A stretch of 31,222 bases of DNA from CACKLF01 sp002725175 (GCA_002725175.2 PBQX02000098.1:1-31222), one strand, 5' to 3'; counted from the stretch's first letter, positions 16,680 to 24,404 are shown. Made by a program: numbers and translations. Notes: generated from the letters alone by a model not told the origin.

Positions 16680-17180
16680 ATGGAACCACTTTTAGCATGG
16701 GTTTTTTGGACTTTGGTCACTATTGATCCGAATCATTCTTTGTTAGACGGTTTTGATAAAAGAACTGTAGATGGCAAACATGTAATATCCTTAGGAGAAG
16801 CCTACGTCGACAATCAAACGGTGGGGTCAGAGTTGCAATATGTTAATTATCAGCCTTATGCTTATGGCCCTTTGCAACCAATATACGGTATATCTAGCAC
16901 TGAAAAAGGCGGCACGATGTTTGGAGCNGGAGTGGGTTATGAGTATAAATTTTCTGATAAGTTATTTTTGGAATCTAGTTTTTTGCCAGGCCTTTATATT
17001 AAGAACGATGACACGGATNTAGGTAAGCAACCTTTTTTTAGAGCAAAATTGGGCTTGGGTTATAGGTTTTCAAAAAGTTTTAGTGCTTCAATCTCTTATG
17101 ACCACCGTTCAAATGGTCGAGTTAATGGTGTAAATCCAGGGATGGAGACACTGCAAGCAAATATAGGTTTTNATTATTGA
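16680..17180 (+). CDS. PagL-type lipid A 3-O-deacylase / acyloxyacyl hydrolase
   Basis: 166 residues, an eight-strand outer-membrane beta-barrel type. The catalytic triad is His142, Ser144 and Glu156 in YDHRSNGRVNGVNPGME; the spacings (+2 and +14) are identical to His126, Ser128 and Glu140 of Pseudomonas PagL, which removes the 3-position acyl chain from lipid A. The last residue is Tyr, as in barrel proteins recognised by BamA. ATG 16680 is chosen because GGAGG (16667-16671) ends 8 bases upstream. The N-terminus has a hydrophobic run (LLAWVFWTLVTI at 4-15) but no basic residue or clear signal-peptidase site, so export is not obvious from the sequence. Gamma-glutamyltransferase follows after 8 bases. 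Confidence 0.88.
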   Translation: MEPLLAWVFWTLVTIDPNHSLLDGFDKRTVDGKHVISLGEAYVDNQTVGSELQYVNYQPYAYGPLQPIYGISSTEKGGTMFGXGVGYEYKFSDKLFLESSFLPGLYIKNDDTDXGKQPFFRAKLGLGYRFSKSFSASISYDHRSNGRVNGVNPGMETLQANIGFXY

Positions 17181-17188
17181 GTTAAGAA

Positions 17189-18772
17189 ATGAGAGATTTT
17201 CAACTTCCAGGCAGATCACAAGTTTTTTCAAAATCAGGGATGGTTGCAACCTCCCATCCAGTAGCTTCGTTGGTAGGTGTTTCAGNTCTAAAGAATGGAG
17301 GAAATGCTGCAGATGCCGCCTTAGCAATGGCTCTAGTTTTACCTATTTGTGAACCACAAAGTACTGGGTTATTTGGAGATGCTTTTGCCTTAGTAAAGCC
17401 TCAAGGAACTGATGATATTTTTGGAATTAATGGTTCAGGCCCTACCCCTAAGGGATTTTCAGAAGAAGAAATTAGAGAAAAGGGGTACAAGAGCATGCCA
17501 AAAACTGAAGCGTGTTCTGTAACAATGCCAGGTGCTATTTCTGCCTTTGAGTTAATTGCCAAAAACTATAGCAANTTGGGCCTATCAGAAGCCTGCCAGC
17601 CCGCTATTAAATATGCATTTGACGGTATTCCAGTTTACCCTAGAGTTGCNTTAGATTGGAGCCTAGACGGTAAAAATCTCTCTGGTATTGCTAGAGATTT
17701 GTATCTCATTAATGGTGATGTGCCAAAGGTGGGTCAGGTCTTTGCAGCTCCAGGTCAAGGGGAAATCTTGAAGAAAATTTCAAAGGAAGGTTCAAAAGGG
17801 TTTTACGCTGGTGAGGTTGCAGAGGATTTTGTTCATTCGTTAAAGAACTTGGGTGGAAAGCATGAATTAGAAGACTTTCAGTCAGTGGCAGCGGAATTTG
17901 TGAACCCAATAAGTACAGAATATCGAGGTTATGAAGTTGTAGAATTGCCGCCTAATGGCCAAGGTGCCACGGCGTTGCTGATGTTGCGACTCTTAGAGAA
18001 ATTTAATCTTTCTACTATGGATCCTGGGGGGGCAGAAAGGGTTCATTTGGAAGCTGAAATAAGTAAACTAGCCTATTCTGCGCGAGATAGGTTTATAGCT
18101 GATCCAAAAATGATAAATGTTGATACTGAAAAATTTTATGCTGATTCTTTTGCAGATGAACTCTTAAATTCTATTGATATAGAAGTTGTTAATTCTTCAA
18201 ATCTGATTACAAATCACAATCCCCATAAAGATACAGTATATTTAACAGCTGTTGATCGTGACGGTATGGCCGTGTCATTGATTTTTTCAGTATTTGATTC
18301 CTTTGGAACGGGTCTCGCGTCCGAAAAGTATGGTGTGTTATTTCAAAATAGGGGCTCGGGTTTCACTTTAGAAATGGGGCACCCAAATGAGGCAAAACCA
18401 GGGAAACGGCCTCTACATACAATTATCCCTGGAATGGTCAAAAAGGATGGAAAGTTTTTGATGTCATTTGGAGTAATGGGAGGTCAATATCAGGCAAATG
18501 GCCATGCCCGAGTTATCAGCAACATTGTAGACTTTAATATGGACATTCAAGAGGCTCTGACTTTTCCTAGGAGTTTTGCTAATGAAGGAGTTCTTCAGCT
18601 TGAACGAGGATATTCTGAGGATACTGCAAGAGTGCTTTCTAATTTAGGACATCATATCCAAAGACCTGAAAAACCGATTGGTGGTGGGCAGATAATTTCA
18701 ATAGATAATGCTATGGAAGTATTAGTTGGGGCGTCTGATCCGAGAAAAGATGGCTGCGCTCTAGGCCTTTAG
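17189..18772 (+). CDS. ggt: Gamma-glutamyltransferase family protein
   Basis: 527 residues of the Ntn-hydrolase gamma-glutamyltranspeptidase family. The N-terminal region (GMVATSHPVAS, GGNAADAALAMAL, STGLFGDAF) and the small-subunit start are visible: the putative nucleophile and self-cleavage site is Thr349 in HKDTVYLTAVDRDGMAVS, followed by FGTGLAS, PGKRPLHTIIPG and GVMGGQYQANGH. No signal peptide is present, so it is probably cytoplasmic, unlike the periplasmic E. coli enzyme; an amidohydrolase or gamma-glutamyl-metabolite role is possible instead of glutathione turnover. It is likely co-transcribed with the PagL-like gene. Three codons contain unresolved bases. Confidence 0.92.
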   Translation: MRDFQLPGRSQVFSKSGMVATSHPVASLVGVSXLKNGGNAADAALAMALVLPICEPQSTGLFGDAFALVKPQGTDDIFGINGSGPTPKGFSEEEIREKGYKSMPKTEACSVTMPGAISAFELIAKNYSXLGLSEACQPAIKYAFDGIPVYPRVXLDWSLDGKNLSGIARDLYLINGDVPKVGQVFAAPGQGEILKKISKEGSKGFYAGEVAEDFVHSLKNLGGKHELEDFQSVAAEFVNPISTEYRGYEVVELPPNGQGATALLMLRLLEKFNLSTMDPGGAERVHLEAEISKLAYSARDRFIADPKMINVDTEKFYADSFADELLNSIDIEVVNSSNLITNHNPHKDTVYLTAVDRDGMAVSLIFSVFDSFGTGLASEKYGVLFQNRGSGFTLEMGHPNEAKPGKRPLHTIIPGMVKKDGKFLMSFGVMGGQYQANGHARVISNIVDFNMDIQEALTFPRSFANEGVLQLERGYSEDTARVLSNLGHHIQRPEKPIGGGQIISIDNAMEVLVGASDPRKDGCALGL

Positions 18773-18776
18773 ATGT

Positions 18777-19100
18777 TCAATGGAGTATATCATTTGAGTT
18801 ATACTTTCCATTCTTATGGTTGTCGAAAAAAGAATTTACCTCTGGGTGGCCAATAGGTTCACCACTATCATCGTGAAGAAGGTTTTGTTCCGAAACATAA
18901 GCAATGTAATAGCTTGTGTCATTCTCTGCTAAGAGATGGTAGAATGGCTGGTCTTTACTGGGTCTGCTTTGTTCAGGAATTGATTCCCACCACTCATCAG
19001 TATTATCGAAAGTAGGGTCTACATCAAAAATTACTCCCCTAAAAGGGTGCATACGATGTTTTACCACCTCTCCTATAGAAAACTTTGCTTTGAGCTGCAA
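18777..19100 (-). CDS. hspQ: Heat-shock protein HspQ
   Basis: 107 residues of the YccV/HspQ hemimethylated-DNA-binding-like fold: KFSIGEVVKHRMHPFRGVIFDVDP at the N-terminus, QPFYHLLAENDTSYYIAYVSEQNL in the centre and GEPIGHPEVNSFF near the end. In E. coli HspQ is a specificity factor for the Lon protease and is heat-induced. The start is TTG at 19100 with AGGAG 6 bases upstream. A promoter with CTTGACT lies about 90 bases upstream (separate entry). It ends 4 bases from the gamma-glutamyltransferase stop on the other strand. Confidence 0.95.
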   Translation of the reverse strand: MQLKAKFSIGEVVKHRMHPFRGVIFDVDPTFDNTDEWWESIPEQSRPSKDQPFYHLLAENDTSYYIAYVSEQNLLHDDSGEPIGHPEVNSFFDNHKNGKYNSNDILH

Positions 19101-19163
19101 ATTAAACTCCTGTCAATATTGCTAGAAAAGAATTAACGAACTGTTCTTTTACCATTATTATGA

Positions 19164-19193
19164 GTCATAGAAATTTTGCAATTTTTAGTCAAG
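19164..19193 (-). promoter_or_regulatory. Promoter of hspQ, possibly RpoH-dependent
   Basis: On the minus strand TTGACT and TATGAC are separated by exactly 17 bases, a good sigma70-like promoter. The same sequence reads CTTG-N18-TCTATGA, close to the alphaproteobacterial heat-shock sigma pattern CTTG-N17/18-CYTATnT with two mismatches in the -10 part. Transcription would start near 19157, giving a leader of about 57 bases. Confidence 0.55.
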
Positions 19194-19220
19194 ACGTGTA
19201 TATTCATATTTAAAAATAAA

Positions 19221-19226
19221 TATAAT
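19221..19226 (+). promoter_or_regulatory. Candidate -10 box of the transglycosylase gene
   Basis: A perfect TATAAT lies 21 bases before the ATG at 19248. No convincing -35 box is found at the right distance, so the promoter is weak or only partly visible. Confidence 0.3.
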
Positions 19227-19247
19227 TAAGAGCAGATTAATAAAAAA

Positions 19248-19820
19248 ATGATACGATGCTTGGCATTAATGATTTTCGTTTTTGTATCGTCTTGTTCTGT
19301 TGGAAGCAGAACACCAGTGGATCAGAACGACGCATGCTCCATTCTTAAGGATAACAGATCATGGAAAAGGTATCTTATTAAAACCCACAAAAAGTGGAAT
19401 GTGAAACCTTCCTTAGTCCTTTCTTTCATTAAAACTGAGTCTAATTTTAGGCCTAGAGCAAGGACACAAAGAAAATATTTCCTAGGACTGGTCCCGACTG
19501 GGCGAATTTCTTCAGCTTATGGATACGCTCAAGCTCTAGATGGAACCTGGGAAAGGTATGAGAAAGCAACAAATAGAAGGTTTGCCAGAAGGAATAAATT
19601 TTCTGATGCAGTAGATTTTATAGGCTGGTATGTAAATCAAACTCTGAAAATAAATGGCATTTCTAGAAATGATGTTTACAGTCAATATTTGGCTTATCAC
19701 CAAGGTCATAAAGGATTTAAATCAGGAAATTATAAGAAAAGTTCCGCCTTAAAAGCTGTTGCCAAAAGAACTTCAGATACAGCAAAAAGGTATGAAAAGC
19801 AGCTAAAGAAGTGCCTATGA
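19248..19820 (+). CDS. Lytic-transglycosylase (SLT) domain lipoprotein
   Basis: 190 residues. Residues 1-15 form a short signal sequence ending in VSSC, so Cys16 is a probable lipidation site. Residues about 50-155 have the SLT/lysozyme-like fold: catalytic Glu64 in FIKTESNFRP and AYGYAQALDGTW at 90-101, a variant of the GLMQ segment, then YLAYHQGHKGF near 147. Such enzymes cleave peptidoglycan glycan strands. The protein is short and has no LysM or other binding module. It is divergent from hspQ across a 147-base spacer. No clear ribosome site precedes the ATG. Confidence 0.87.
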   Translation: MIRCLALMIFVFVSSCSVGSRTPVDQNDACSILKDNRSWKRYLIKTHKKWNVKPSLVLSFIKTESNFRPRARTQRKYFLGLVPTGRISSAYGYAQALDGTWERYEKATNRRFARRNKFSDAVDFIGWYVNQTLKINGISRNDVYSQYLAYHQGHKGFKSGNYKKSSALKAVAKRTSDTAKRYEKQLKKCL

Positions 19821-19905
19821 TATATTTACTTGGGATTCTGTTTTTGAGATATCAGTAACGTTTCATATAAATCATCAATGCAAAAATAATAGTTTTACTC
19901 ATGCC

Positions 19906-20247
19906 TTATACCTCTAGTTTTTCCAAAATGATTTCCAAATTTTCGTAGTCAATTAANTTCAGTTTTCCAAAAGTTTCCAGCCAAATTTGAGTTTCTTCAA
20001 AGTATTTCAGATTAATTGAATATTTTATTTTTTGGGATTCTCTTTGTTTTTTCACTAGCCGACACTCGGCTAATAATTTTAGATGATTTGATATTGTAGG
20101 TAAGCTAGACGAAAAATTTTTACTTATTTCGTTAACATAAAGGTCTTTATCAATAAGCATTTCGAGAATTTTTCGTCGCGTAGAATTTGAAATAGCAAAG
20201 AAAATACTGTCCAACATGTCTTCTCTTTTTCTTATTTTTTCAGTCAT
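19906..20247 (-). CDS. ArsR-family winged-helix transcriptional regulator
   Basis: 113 residues from ATG 20247. The segment LDSIFFAISNSTRRKILEMLIDK leads into a winged helix-turn-helix (EISKNFSSSLPTISNHLKLLAECRLVKKQRESQKIKYSI), typical of ArsR repressors. I see no cysteine metal motif such as ELCVCDL, so the signal is probably not a metal bound at alpha3; the last 30 residues are divergent. A frame extends to a TTG at 20274, but that would lie inside the inverted repeat 20264-20285. ATG 20217 (MLDSIFF) is another possible start, with AGAG 5 bases upstream. It is divergent from the atp operon. One codon is unresolved. Confidence 0.88.
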   Translation of the reverse strand: MTEKIRKREDMLDSIFFAISNSTRRKILEMLIDKDLYVNEISKNFSSSLPTISNHLKLLAECRLVKKQRESQKIKYSINLKYFEETQIWLETFGKLXLIDYENLEIILEKLEV

Positions 20248-20263
20248 AAAAATAATCTTATTA

Positions 20264-20285
20264 TATTTAGCCAATTAGCTAAATA
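20264..20285. promoter_or_regulatory. Inverted repeat, probable autoregulatory operator of the ArsR gene
   Basis: Exact 8-base arms TATTTAGC (20264-20271) and GCTAAATA (20278-20285) flank a 6-base AT-rich centre. The repeat abuts a minus-strand TATAAT (20260-20265), 17 bases before the ArsR start, just where a repressor of this family would block its own promoter. Size and symmetry fit a winged-helix dimer. Confidence 0.6.
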
Positions 20286-20401
20286 ATATAATTTCAAATA
20301 AAATAACATACCGTGGGGAGTAAATTTAAAAAAAATAAGAGCATAAAAATAAAACCCTTTATAAACAATAACTTAATAATTATGCATTTTTTAAATACCC
20401 C

Positions 20402-20430
20402 TTGACTTAACCTTCACTCATTTTTAATGT
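20402..20430 (+). promoter_or_regulatory. Sigma70-like promoter of the F0 ATP synthase operon
   Basis: TTGACT (20402-20407) and TAATGT (20425-20430) with a 17-base spacer, the best promoter match in this spacer. Transcription would start near 20437, about 20-30 bases before the atpI start. It is about 115 bases away from the ArsR operator, so direct repression of atp by that operator is unlikely. Confidence 0.6.
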
Positions 20431-20456
20431 GGCTCCTAATTGCCTAATTTGTAATA

Positions 20457-20792
20457 GTGATTTTTATGATGAACTACGTTATGACTGATGATATTTCAGA
20501 AGCTCTAAGAAAAAACTCTGAAGATATTGAAAGTCTTTCAGAAAATTCAGAGGGAACTGCAACTAAGAGGTTTAAAATTCAAACGGGAAGCTTGGCGTAT
20601 CGAATGATGGTGGAGTTAGTCGTGGGAATGGTCATGGGAATAGGGATAGGATATGGTTTAGATTACGCGTTTAATACTTTTCCTTTGTTCTTGATTGTTT
20701 TTAGCTTATTAGGATTTGCTGCCGGGGTAAGGGTAATGTTGCAAACGGCTAAACAGATTAATTCGGAAAATACCAAAGAAGAAAAGCTATAG
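20457..20792 (+). CDS. atpI: F0F1 ATP synthase assembly protein AtpI
   Basis: 111 residues or slightly fewer. A charged N-terminal half (about 1-45) is followed by two membrane helices (about 49-69 and 74-95: MMVELVVGMVMGIGIGYGLDY, FPLFLIVFSLLGFAAGVRVM) with the glycine pattern of AtpI/AtpZ proteins, which help assemble the c-ring. The start is uncertain: GTG 20457, ATG 20466, ATG 20469 and ATG 20481 are all possible and none has a good ribosome site. It is the first gene of the F0 operon, 23 bases before atpB, as in other Alphaproteobacteria. Confidence 0.9.
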   Translation: MIFMMNYVMTDDISEALRKNSEDIESLSENSEGTATKRFKIQTGSLAYRMMVELVVGMVMGIGIGYGLDYAFNTFPLFLIVFSLLGFAAGVRVMLQTAKQINSENTKEEKL

Positions 20793-20815
20793 TTTTAGAT
20801 AAAGGAATTTAGTAG

Positions 20816-21565
20816 TTGGCAGGATCAGCTGAAAGTAAATTTAATATTCACCCAATGGATCAATTTGTGATTAAACCATTGTTCGGTGATCAATCCCTTG
20901 TTTGGTATACCTATACGAACCAAGCATTTTGGATGACACTTTGCTTTTTGACTGTCGTTTTCTTTTTTGTTTTTGGAACAAGACATAAGTCAATTGTGCC
21001 TGGTAGGTTTCAAGCTTCAGTTGAGATGATATACTCATTCGTCCATTCAATGGTAGTAGATATCGCTGGGAGAGAGGGTTTGAAATACTTCCCCTTCATA
21101 TTTTCGCTCTTTTTGCTTATTCTGGCGGGAAATGTTCTTGGCTTGTTGCCATACAGCTTTACTTTTACCAGCCATATTGCGGTTACTGGGTTCCTTGCCT
21201 TATTAGTGTTTATATCAGTAACACTATTGGGATTTTTTAAAAATGGATTCAAATTTTTGAGCTTATTTTGGATCTCAAGTGCACCCATCGCACTAAGGCC
21301 GATATTGTTGTTGATCGAAGTAATTTCGTATTTTGTTCGTCCTGTTAGTCATTCTATAAGACTTGCAGGAAATATGATGGCTGGCCATGCTGTCATAAAG
21401 GTTTTTGCAGGATTCGCAGGAGCTATGGGTCTTGGAGCTATAGCTCCTATAATTGCGATAATGGCTGTTTATGGTTTGGAGATGCTAGTGGTAGTTATCC
21501 AGGCTTATGTTTTTACTATATTGACTTGTGTGTATCTTAATGATGCATTGCATCCAGGTCACTAA
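20816..21565 (+). CDS. atpB: ATP synthase F0 subunit a
   Basis: 249 residues, five or more membrane helices. The essential Arg182 in SHSIRLAGNMMAGH faces the c-ring and governs proton transfer; IHPMDQF near the N-terminus and GNVLGLLPYSFTFTSHIAVT at 105-124 are typical of the alphaproteobacterial subunit. The start is TTG at 20816 with AAAGGAA about 8 bases upstream. Together with subunits c, b' and b it forms the membrane proton channel of ATP synthase. Confidence 0.97.
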   Translation: MAGSAESKFNIHPMDQFVIKPLFGDQSLVWYTYTNQAFWMTLCFLTVVFFFVFGTRHKSIVPGRFQASVEMIYSFVHSMVVDIAGREGLKYFPFIFSLFLLILAGNVLGLLPYSFTFTSHIAVTGFLALLVFISVTLLGFFKNGFKFLSLFWISSAPIALRPILLLIEVISYFVRPVSHSIRLAGNMMAGHAVIKVFAGFAGAMGLGAIAPIIAIMAVYGLEMLVVVIQAYVFTILTCVYLNDALHPGH

Positions 21566-21589
21566 ATATTAATTTTAAGGAGTTTTTAA

Positions 21590-21850
21590 ATGGCAGATTC
21601 AACTGAACTTTTAGTAAATGGTGATGAATTAATCACGATGGGAAAATTTATAGGTGCTGGCTTAGCTTGTACTGGTATGGGAGGAGCAGCGATTGGTGTT
21701 GGACTCGTAGTAGGAAATTTTCTATCTGGAGCATTGAGGAACCCATCTGCATCCGCTGGGCAAACGGCTACTATGTTCATTGGAATTGCATTTGCAGAAG
21801 CTTTGGGTATTTTTAGTTTCTTAGTTGCCTTACTTTTGATGTTTATGTAG
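21590..21850 (+). CDS. atpE: ATP synthase F0 subunit c
   Basis: 86 residues forming a helical hairpin. The glycine-rich first helix (GAGLACTGMGGAAIGVGLVVG at 22-42), the polar loop ALRNPSA (Arg50, Asn51, Pro52) and the proton-carrying Glu70 in AFAEALG are all present. A glutamate carboxyl with ordinary neighbours (AFAEALG) implies proton rather than sodium use, although this is inference. AAGGAG ends 7 bases before the ATG, the strongest ribosome site of the operon, as expected for the most abundant subunit. Confidence 0.97.
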   Translation: MADSTELLVNGDELITMGKFIGAGLACTGMGGAAIGVGLVVGNFLSGALRNPSASAGQTATMFIGIAFAEALGIFSFLVALLLMFM

Positions 21851-21871
21851 TAGCGGGGAACTGATTTAATT

Positions 21872-22402
21872 ATGGCTTCCGAAAAAGTTGCTGAGACGTC
21901 ATCGGGTATGCCTCAGCTTGATTTTGCAACCTTTCCTAACCAAGTCTTTTGGATATTGGTTTTTACAGTACTATTTTATTTAATAGTTAGATACGTCATA
22001 GTGCCTAGGTTGGAAAACATAATGACCTCTCGGCAAGACTTAATAAATGCTGATATTCAACAGGCTGAGGAATTTAATAAAGAGGCTCATAAAATCGAAG
22101 AGCAAATTACTCTAAAGATGGATGAAGCTCATAGGGAAGCGCTTAATATTTCTGCGATCACCAAAGCTCAGTTAAAGGAAAAAATAGATTCCGCTATGAA
22201 AGAGATTGAGGAAACGGTGTCCAAACAAACTCAAGATTCGGAGAAGAGGATAAGTGACATCGAAAAAAAATCTAAACAGAATATTAAAGAAATTTCGATA
22301 GAGCTTTCCAAAGATCTAATAGGGAGGTTTAGTGAAAATAAATTAGAAACCTCCAAAGTAGAAAAAATGGTCTCTGATCAAATTAAGGGAAGACAGTTAT
22401 GA
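21872..22402 (+). CDS. atpF2: ATP synthase F0 subunit b'
   Basis: 176 residues: a Gln/Pro-bearing N-terminus (MPQLDFATFPNQVFW), one membrane helix at about 26-45, and a long charged coiled coil to the C-terminus that forms half of the peripheral stalk. The motif LDFATFPNQVFWILVFTVLFY is typical of the b' subunit in photosynthetic and other Alphaproteobacteria. GGGGA lies upstream at a longish distance of 12 bases. The stop overlaps the next start by ATGA. Confidence 0.95.
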   Translation: MASEKVAETSSGMPQLDFATFPNQVFWILVFTVLFYLIVRYVIVPRLENIMTSRQDLINADIQQAEEFNKEAHKIEEQITLKMDEAHREALNISAITKAQLKEKIDSAMKEIEETVSKQTQDSEKRISDIEKKSKQNIKEISIELSKDLIGRFSENKLETSKVEKMVSDQIKGRQL

Positions 22403-23004
22403 AGACCATAAAGAATTTCATCCCTTTGGTGTTTTTTTTGTATCTGGGTGTGCCCAATTCGATAAGTGCTGCTTCCAAAGATGTCGGCTTCTTTGATCTC
22501 AATAATACAAATACAGTTGTTTTAATAGCGTTCGTCCTTTTTGTGTTATTATTGATATATCTGAAGGTGCCAAAAATAATCGGTGGAGCACTGGATGGCC
22601 GAGTTGACATTGTAAATAAACAAATTGAGAGGGCGATTGCGGTCAAAGACGAAAGCGTTGAGCTCTTAGCAGCCATAAAGAGGAAAGAAACAAAAGCTAT
22701 CGAGAATGCTGAAAAGATAGTTTCTGATGCACGAGCAGCTTCAAAACATGATTTGGAACAGATTGAAACGTATATTTCTGGAATGGTAAGCCGTAAATTG
22801 AAGGCAGCGGAAGATCAAATTACCATGGCAGAGAATGCCGCGGTAAAAAAAATTAGCCATATGTCGAGTGAGATAGCTGTAGAAGTAGCTAGTGGTTATC
22901 TTGTTGGAGACCTTTCTAAGGCTAATCACGATGAATTGATAGATTCTGCTATAAGCTCTCTTTCAAAAGATCTAAAAGGTATAGCCTTTAGATTTAATTC
23001 TTAA
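22399..23004 (+). CDS. atpF: ATP synthase F0 subunit b
   Basis: 201 residues. A hydrophobic N-terminal stretch with a signal-like ending (FIPLVFFLYLGVPNSISAAS) precedes the membrane helix VVLIAFVLFVLLLIYLKVP at about 35-54; after it comes a long helical stalk. This N-terminal extension is common in alphaproteobacterial b subunits. It overlaps the b' gene by 4 bases, so the two stalk halves are translationally coupled and probably made in equal amounts. The last 11 bases overlap the end of the OmpA-family gene on the other strand. Confidence 0.95.
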   Translation: MKTIKNFIPLVFFLYLGVPNSISAASKDVGFFDLNNTNTVVLIAFVLFVLLLIYLKVPKIIGGALDGRVDIVNKQIERAIAVKDESVELLAAIKRKETKAIENAEKIVSDARAASKHDLEQIETYISGMVSRKLKAAEDQITMAENAAVKKISHMSSEIAVEVASGYLVGDLSKANHDELIDSAISSLSKDLKGIAFRFNS

Positions 23005-23626
23005 TGGGCCTAATATATACTTCCACCCTTCTATTTTGAAGTCTACCAAAGCTGTTGGAGTTATCCCCTATTGGATAGGCTTCTCCAACACCATGAGCTC
23101 GTATTCTAGACCCGTCTATTCCAAGCGCTACAAGATTACTCGTAACAGCTTCTGCGCGTAGTACTGACAACTCCAGGTTATATTCTGGAGTTCCAGTATT
23201 ATCAGTGTGACCGATAACATCAACTGTTGTAGAGGAATGGTTTAATAAGTTTCTAGCTAGGCTATTTAGATAGCTGAAGAACTGAGGCTTTATCACAGCA
23301 CTGTCGGTATCGAAGGTAATTCCTTCTGGTAAAGTAATAATTAATTGCTCACCGGTATTATAAATTAGAGCCCCAGAACCTGCTAAGTCTGTCCTGAGAG
23401 ATTTTTCTTGTTCCTCAAGAGCCTGCGCATAGATATTTCCAGCGACCATTCCAACCATTGCACCTACTGCAGCACCCTTGTTCTTATCTTTGGACATTGA
23501 TTGGCCTAGAATAGCTCCTACACCGGCTCCGATAAGAGTCGCAGCAGTTCTATCATTTTGATCCGTAACACAACCACTTATTAGTACTGCCCCTAATGCA
23601 AAGCCAAGAAATTTATTTTTCTTCAT
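22994..23626 (-). CDS. OmpA-family lipoprotein with glycine zipper
   Basis: 210 residues. A signal sequence ends in LISGC, so Cys19 should be lipidated. Residues 31-62 are Gly/Ala-rich (LIGAGVGAILGQ, GAAVGAMVGMVAG), a glycine-zipper membrane segment. Residues about 95-205 are an OmpA-like peptidoglycan-binding domain (ITFDTDSAVIKP, VIGHTDNTGTPEYNLELSVLRA, RIRAHGVGEAYP, NRRVEVYI). It resembles YiaD-type proteins that anchor the outer membrane to peptidoglycan. The gene begins 1 base after the methyltransferase stop, so both are probably on one transcript. Confidence 0.93.
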   Translation of the reverse strand: MKKNKFLGFALGAVLISGCVTDQNDRTAATLIGAGVGAILGQSMSKDKNKGAAVGAMVGMVAGNIYAQALEEQEKSLRTDLAGSGALIYNTGEQLIITLPEGITFDTDSAVIKPQFFSYLNSLARNLLNHSSTTVDVIGHTDNTGTPEYNLELSVLRAEAVTSNLVALGIDGSRIRAHGVGEAYPIGDNSNSFGRLQNRRVEVYIRPIKN

Positions 23627-23627
23627 T

Positions 23628-24404
23628 TTAAGATCCTCTCGCCTCTAACTCTCCGTATTTAATCTTTTTTAGTTCACAACTTCTCTTAAGGCAACAATAT
23701 TGTAGCTCAAAAAATCTTTGAGCAGTAACTTGAAACTCATGGGCGAGTAATGATGCCTTTTGATGGATACCCCAATTGTAACCTGAAAGGTGAAAGGATT
23801 TAGATATTACTCTGTGGCAAGGTATGAGCCAGGAGATAGGATTTGAGCCTATTGCTGATGCAACGGCTCTTACAGCAAGTTTATGACCAACATCGGTTGC
23901 TATAAAAGAGTAGGTCTCAAGATTAGCATAAGGTATTTTCATTAAACTTATCCAAACATCTACCTGAAAATTCGTCCCTAGCAAGTGAACAGGAATTATA
24001 TCTGACCCTGAAAAAATCTTCTTAGAAAATTCAAGGATGTCATCATTTCTTTGAATCAATTTCCCTTCCCATTTTTTAGATAGAATTTCTAAAGTCAATT
24101 GAACGCCATAATGACTACAGAAGGCCATGCCGCATAGGCCATCGTAAGTGATTGCTACTAATAAATCTCCAAACAAAGAAGGAACCACTCCCCAATAAAT
24201 TTTTTGATGCTCACCTAGCTTTTCATCAATTTTTACTATCTTTAATTTTTGCGTTGGGCTAAAAATTTCTTTTCTTTTTATTATATTCTGCTGAATTTTT
24301 CTTAGAGATGAAGGCTTATCCTCTTTGATTTTGGAAAATAATTTCCTAATATCTTTTGATTCATCATCTGAATAATTAAGTTTTCTTAATTGCTTATTGA
24401 ACAA
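23628..24404 (-). CDS. ogt: Methylated-DNA-[protein]-cysteine S-methyltransferase
   Basis: 258 residues; repairs O6-alkylguanine by irreversible transfer of the alkyl group to Cys196 in the motif IPCHRV (194-199). GTNFQVDVW at 143-151 and GYNWGIHQKASLLAHE at 208-223 are most like the C-terminal half of AraC-fused Ada-type enzymes. The first 65 residues are highly charged and do not show the helix-turn-helix expected in that position, so this seems to be a stand-alone repair domain. There are also about 35 extra residues after the usual end (with two adjacent Cys). The start is TTG at 24404, with GGGA about 7 bases upstream; an upstream ATG runs into a stop at once. Confidence 0.9.
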   Translation of the reverse strand: MFNKQLRKLNYSDDESKDIRKLFSKIKEDKPSSLRKIQQNIIKRKEIFSPTQKLKIVKIDEKLGEHQKIYWGVVPSLFGDLLVAITYDGLCGMAFCSHYGVQLTLEILSKKWEGKLIQRNDDILEFSKKIFSGSDIIPVHLLGTNFQVDVWISLMKIPYANLETYSFIATDVGHKLAVRAVASAIGSNPISWLIPCHRVISKSFHLSGYNWGIHQKASLLAHEFQVTAQRFFELQYCCLKRSCELKKIKYGELEARGS

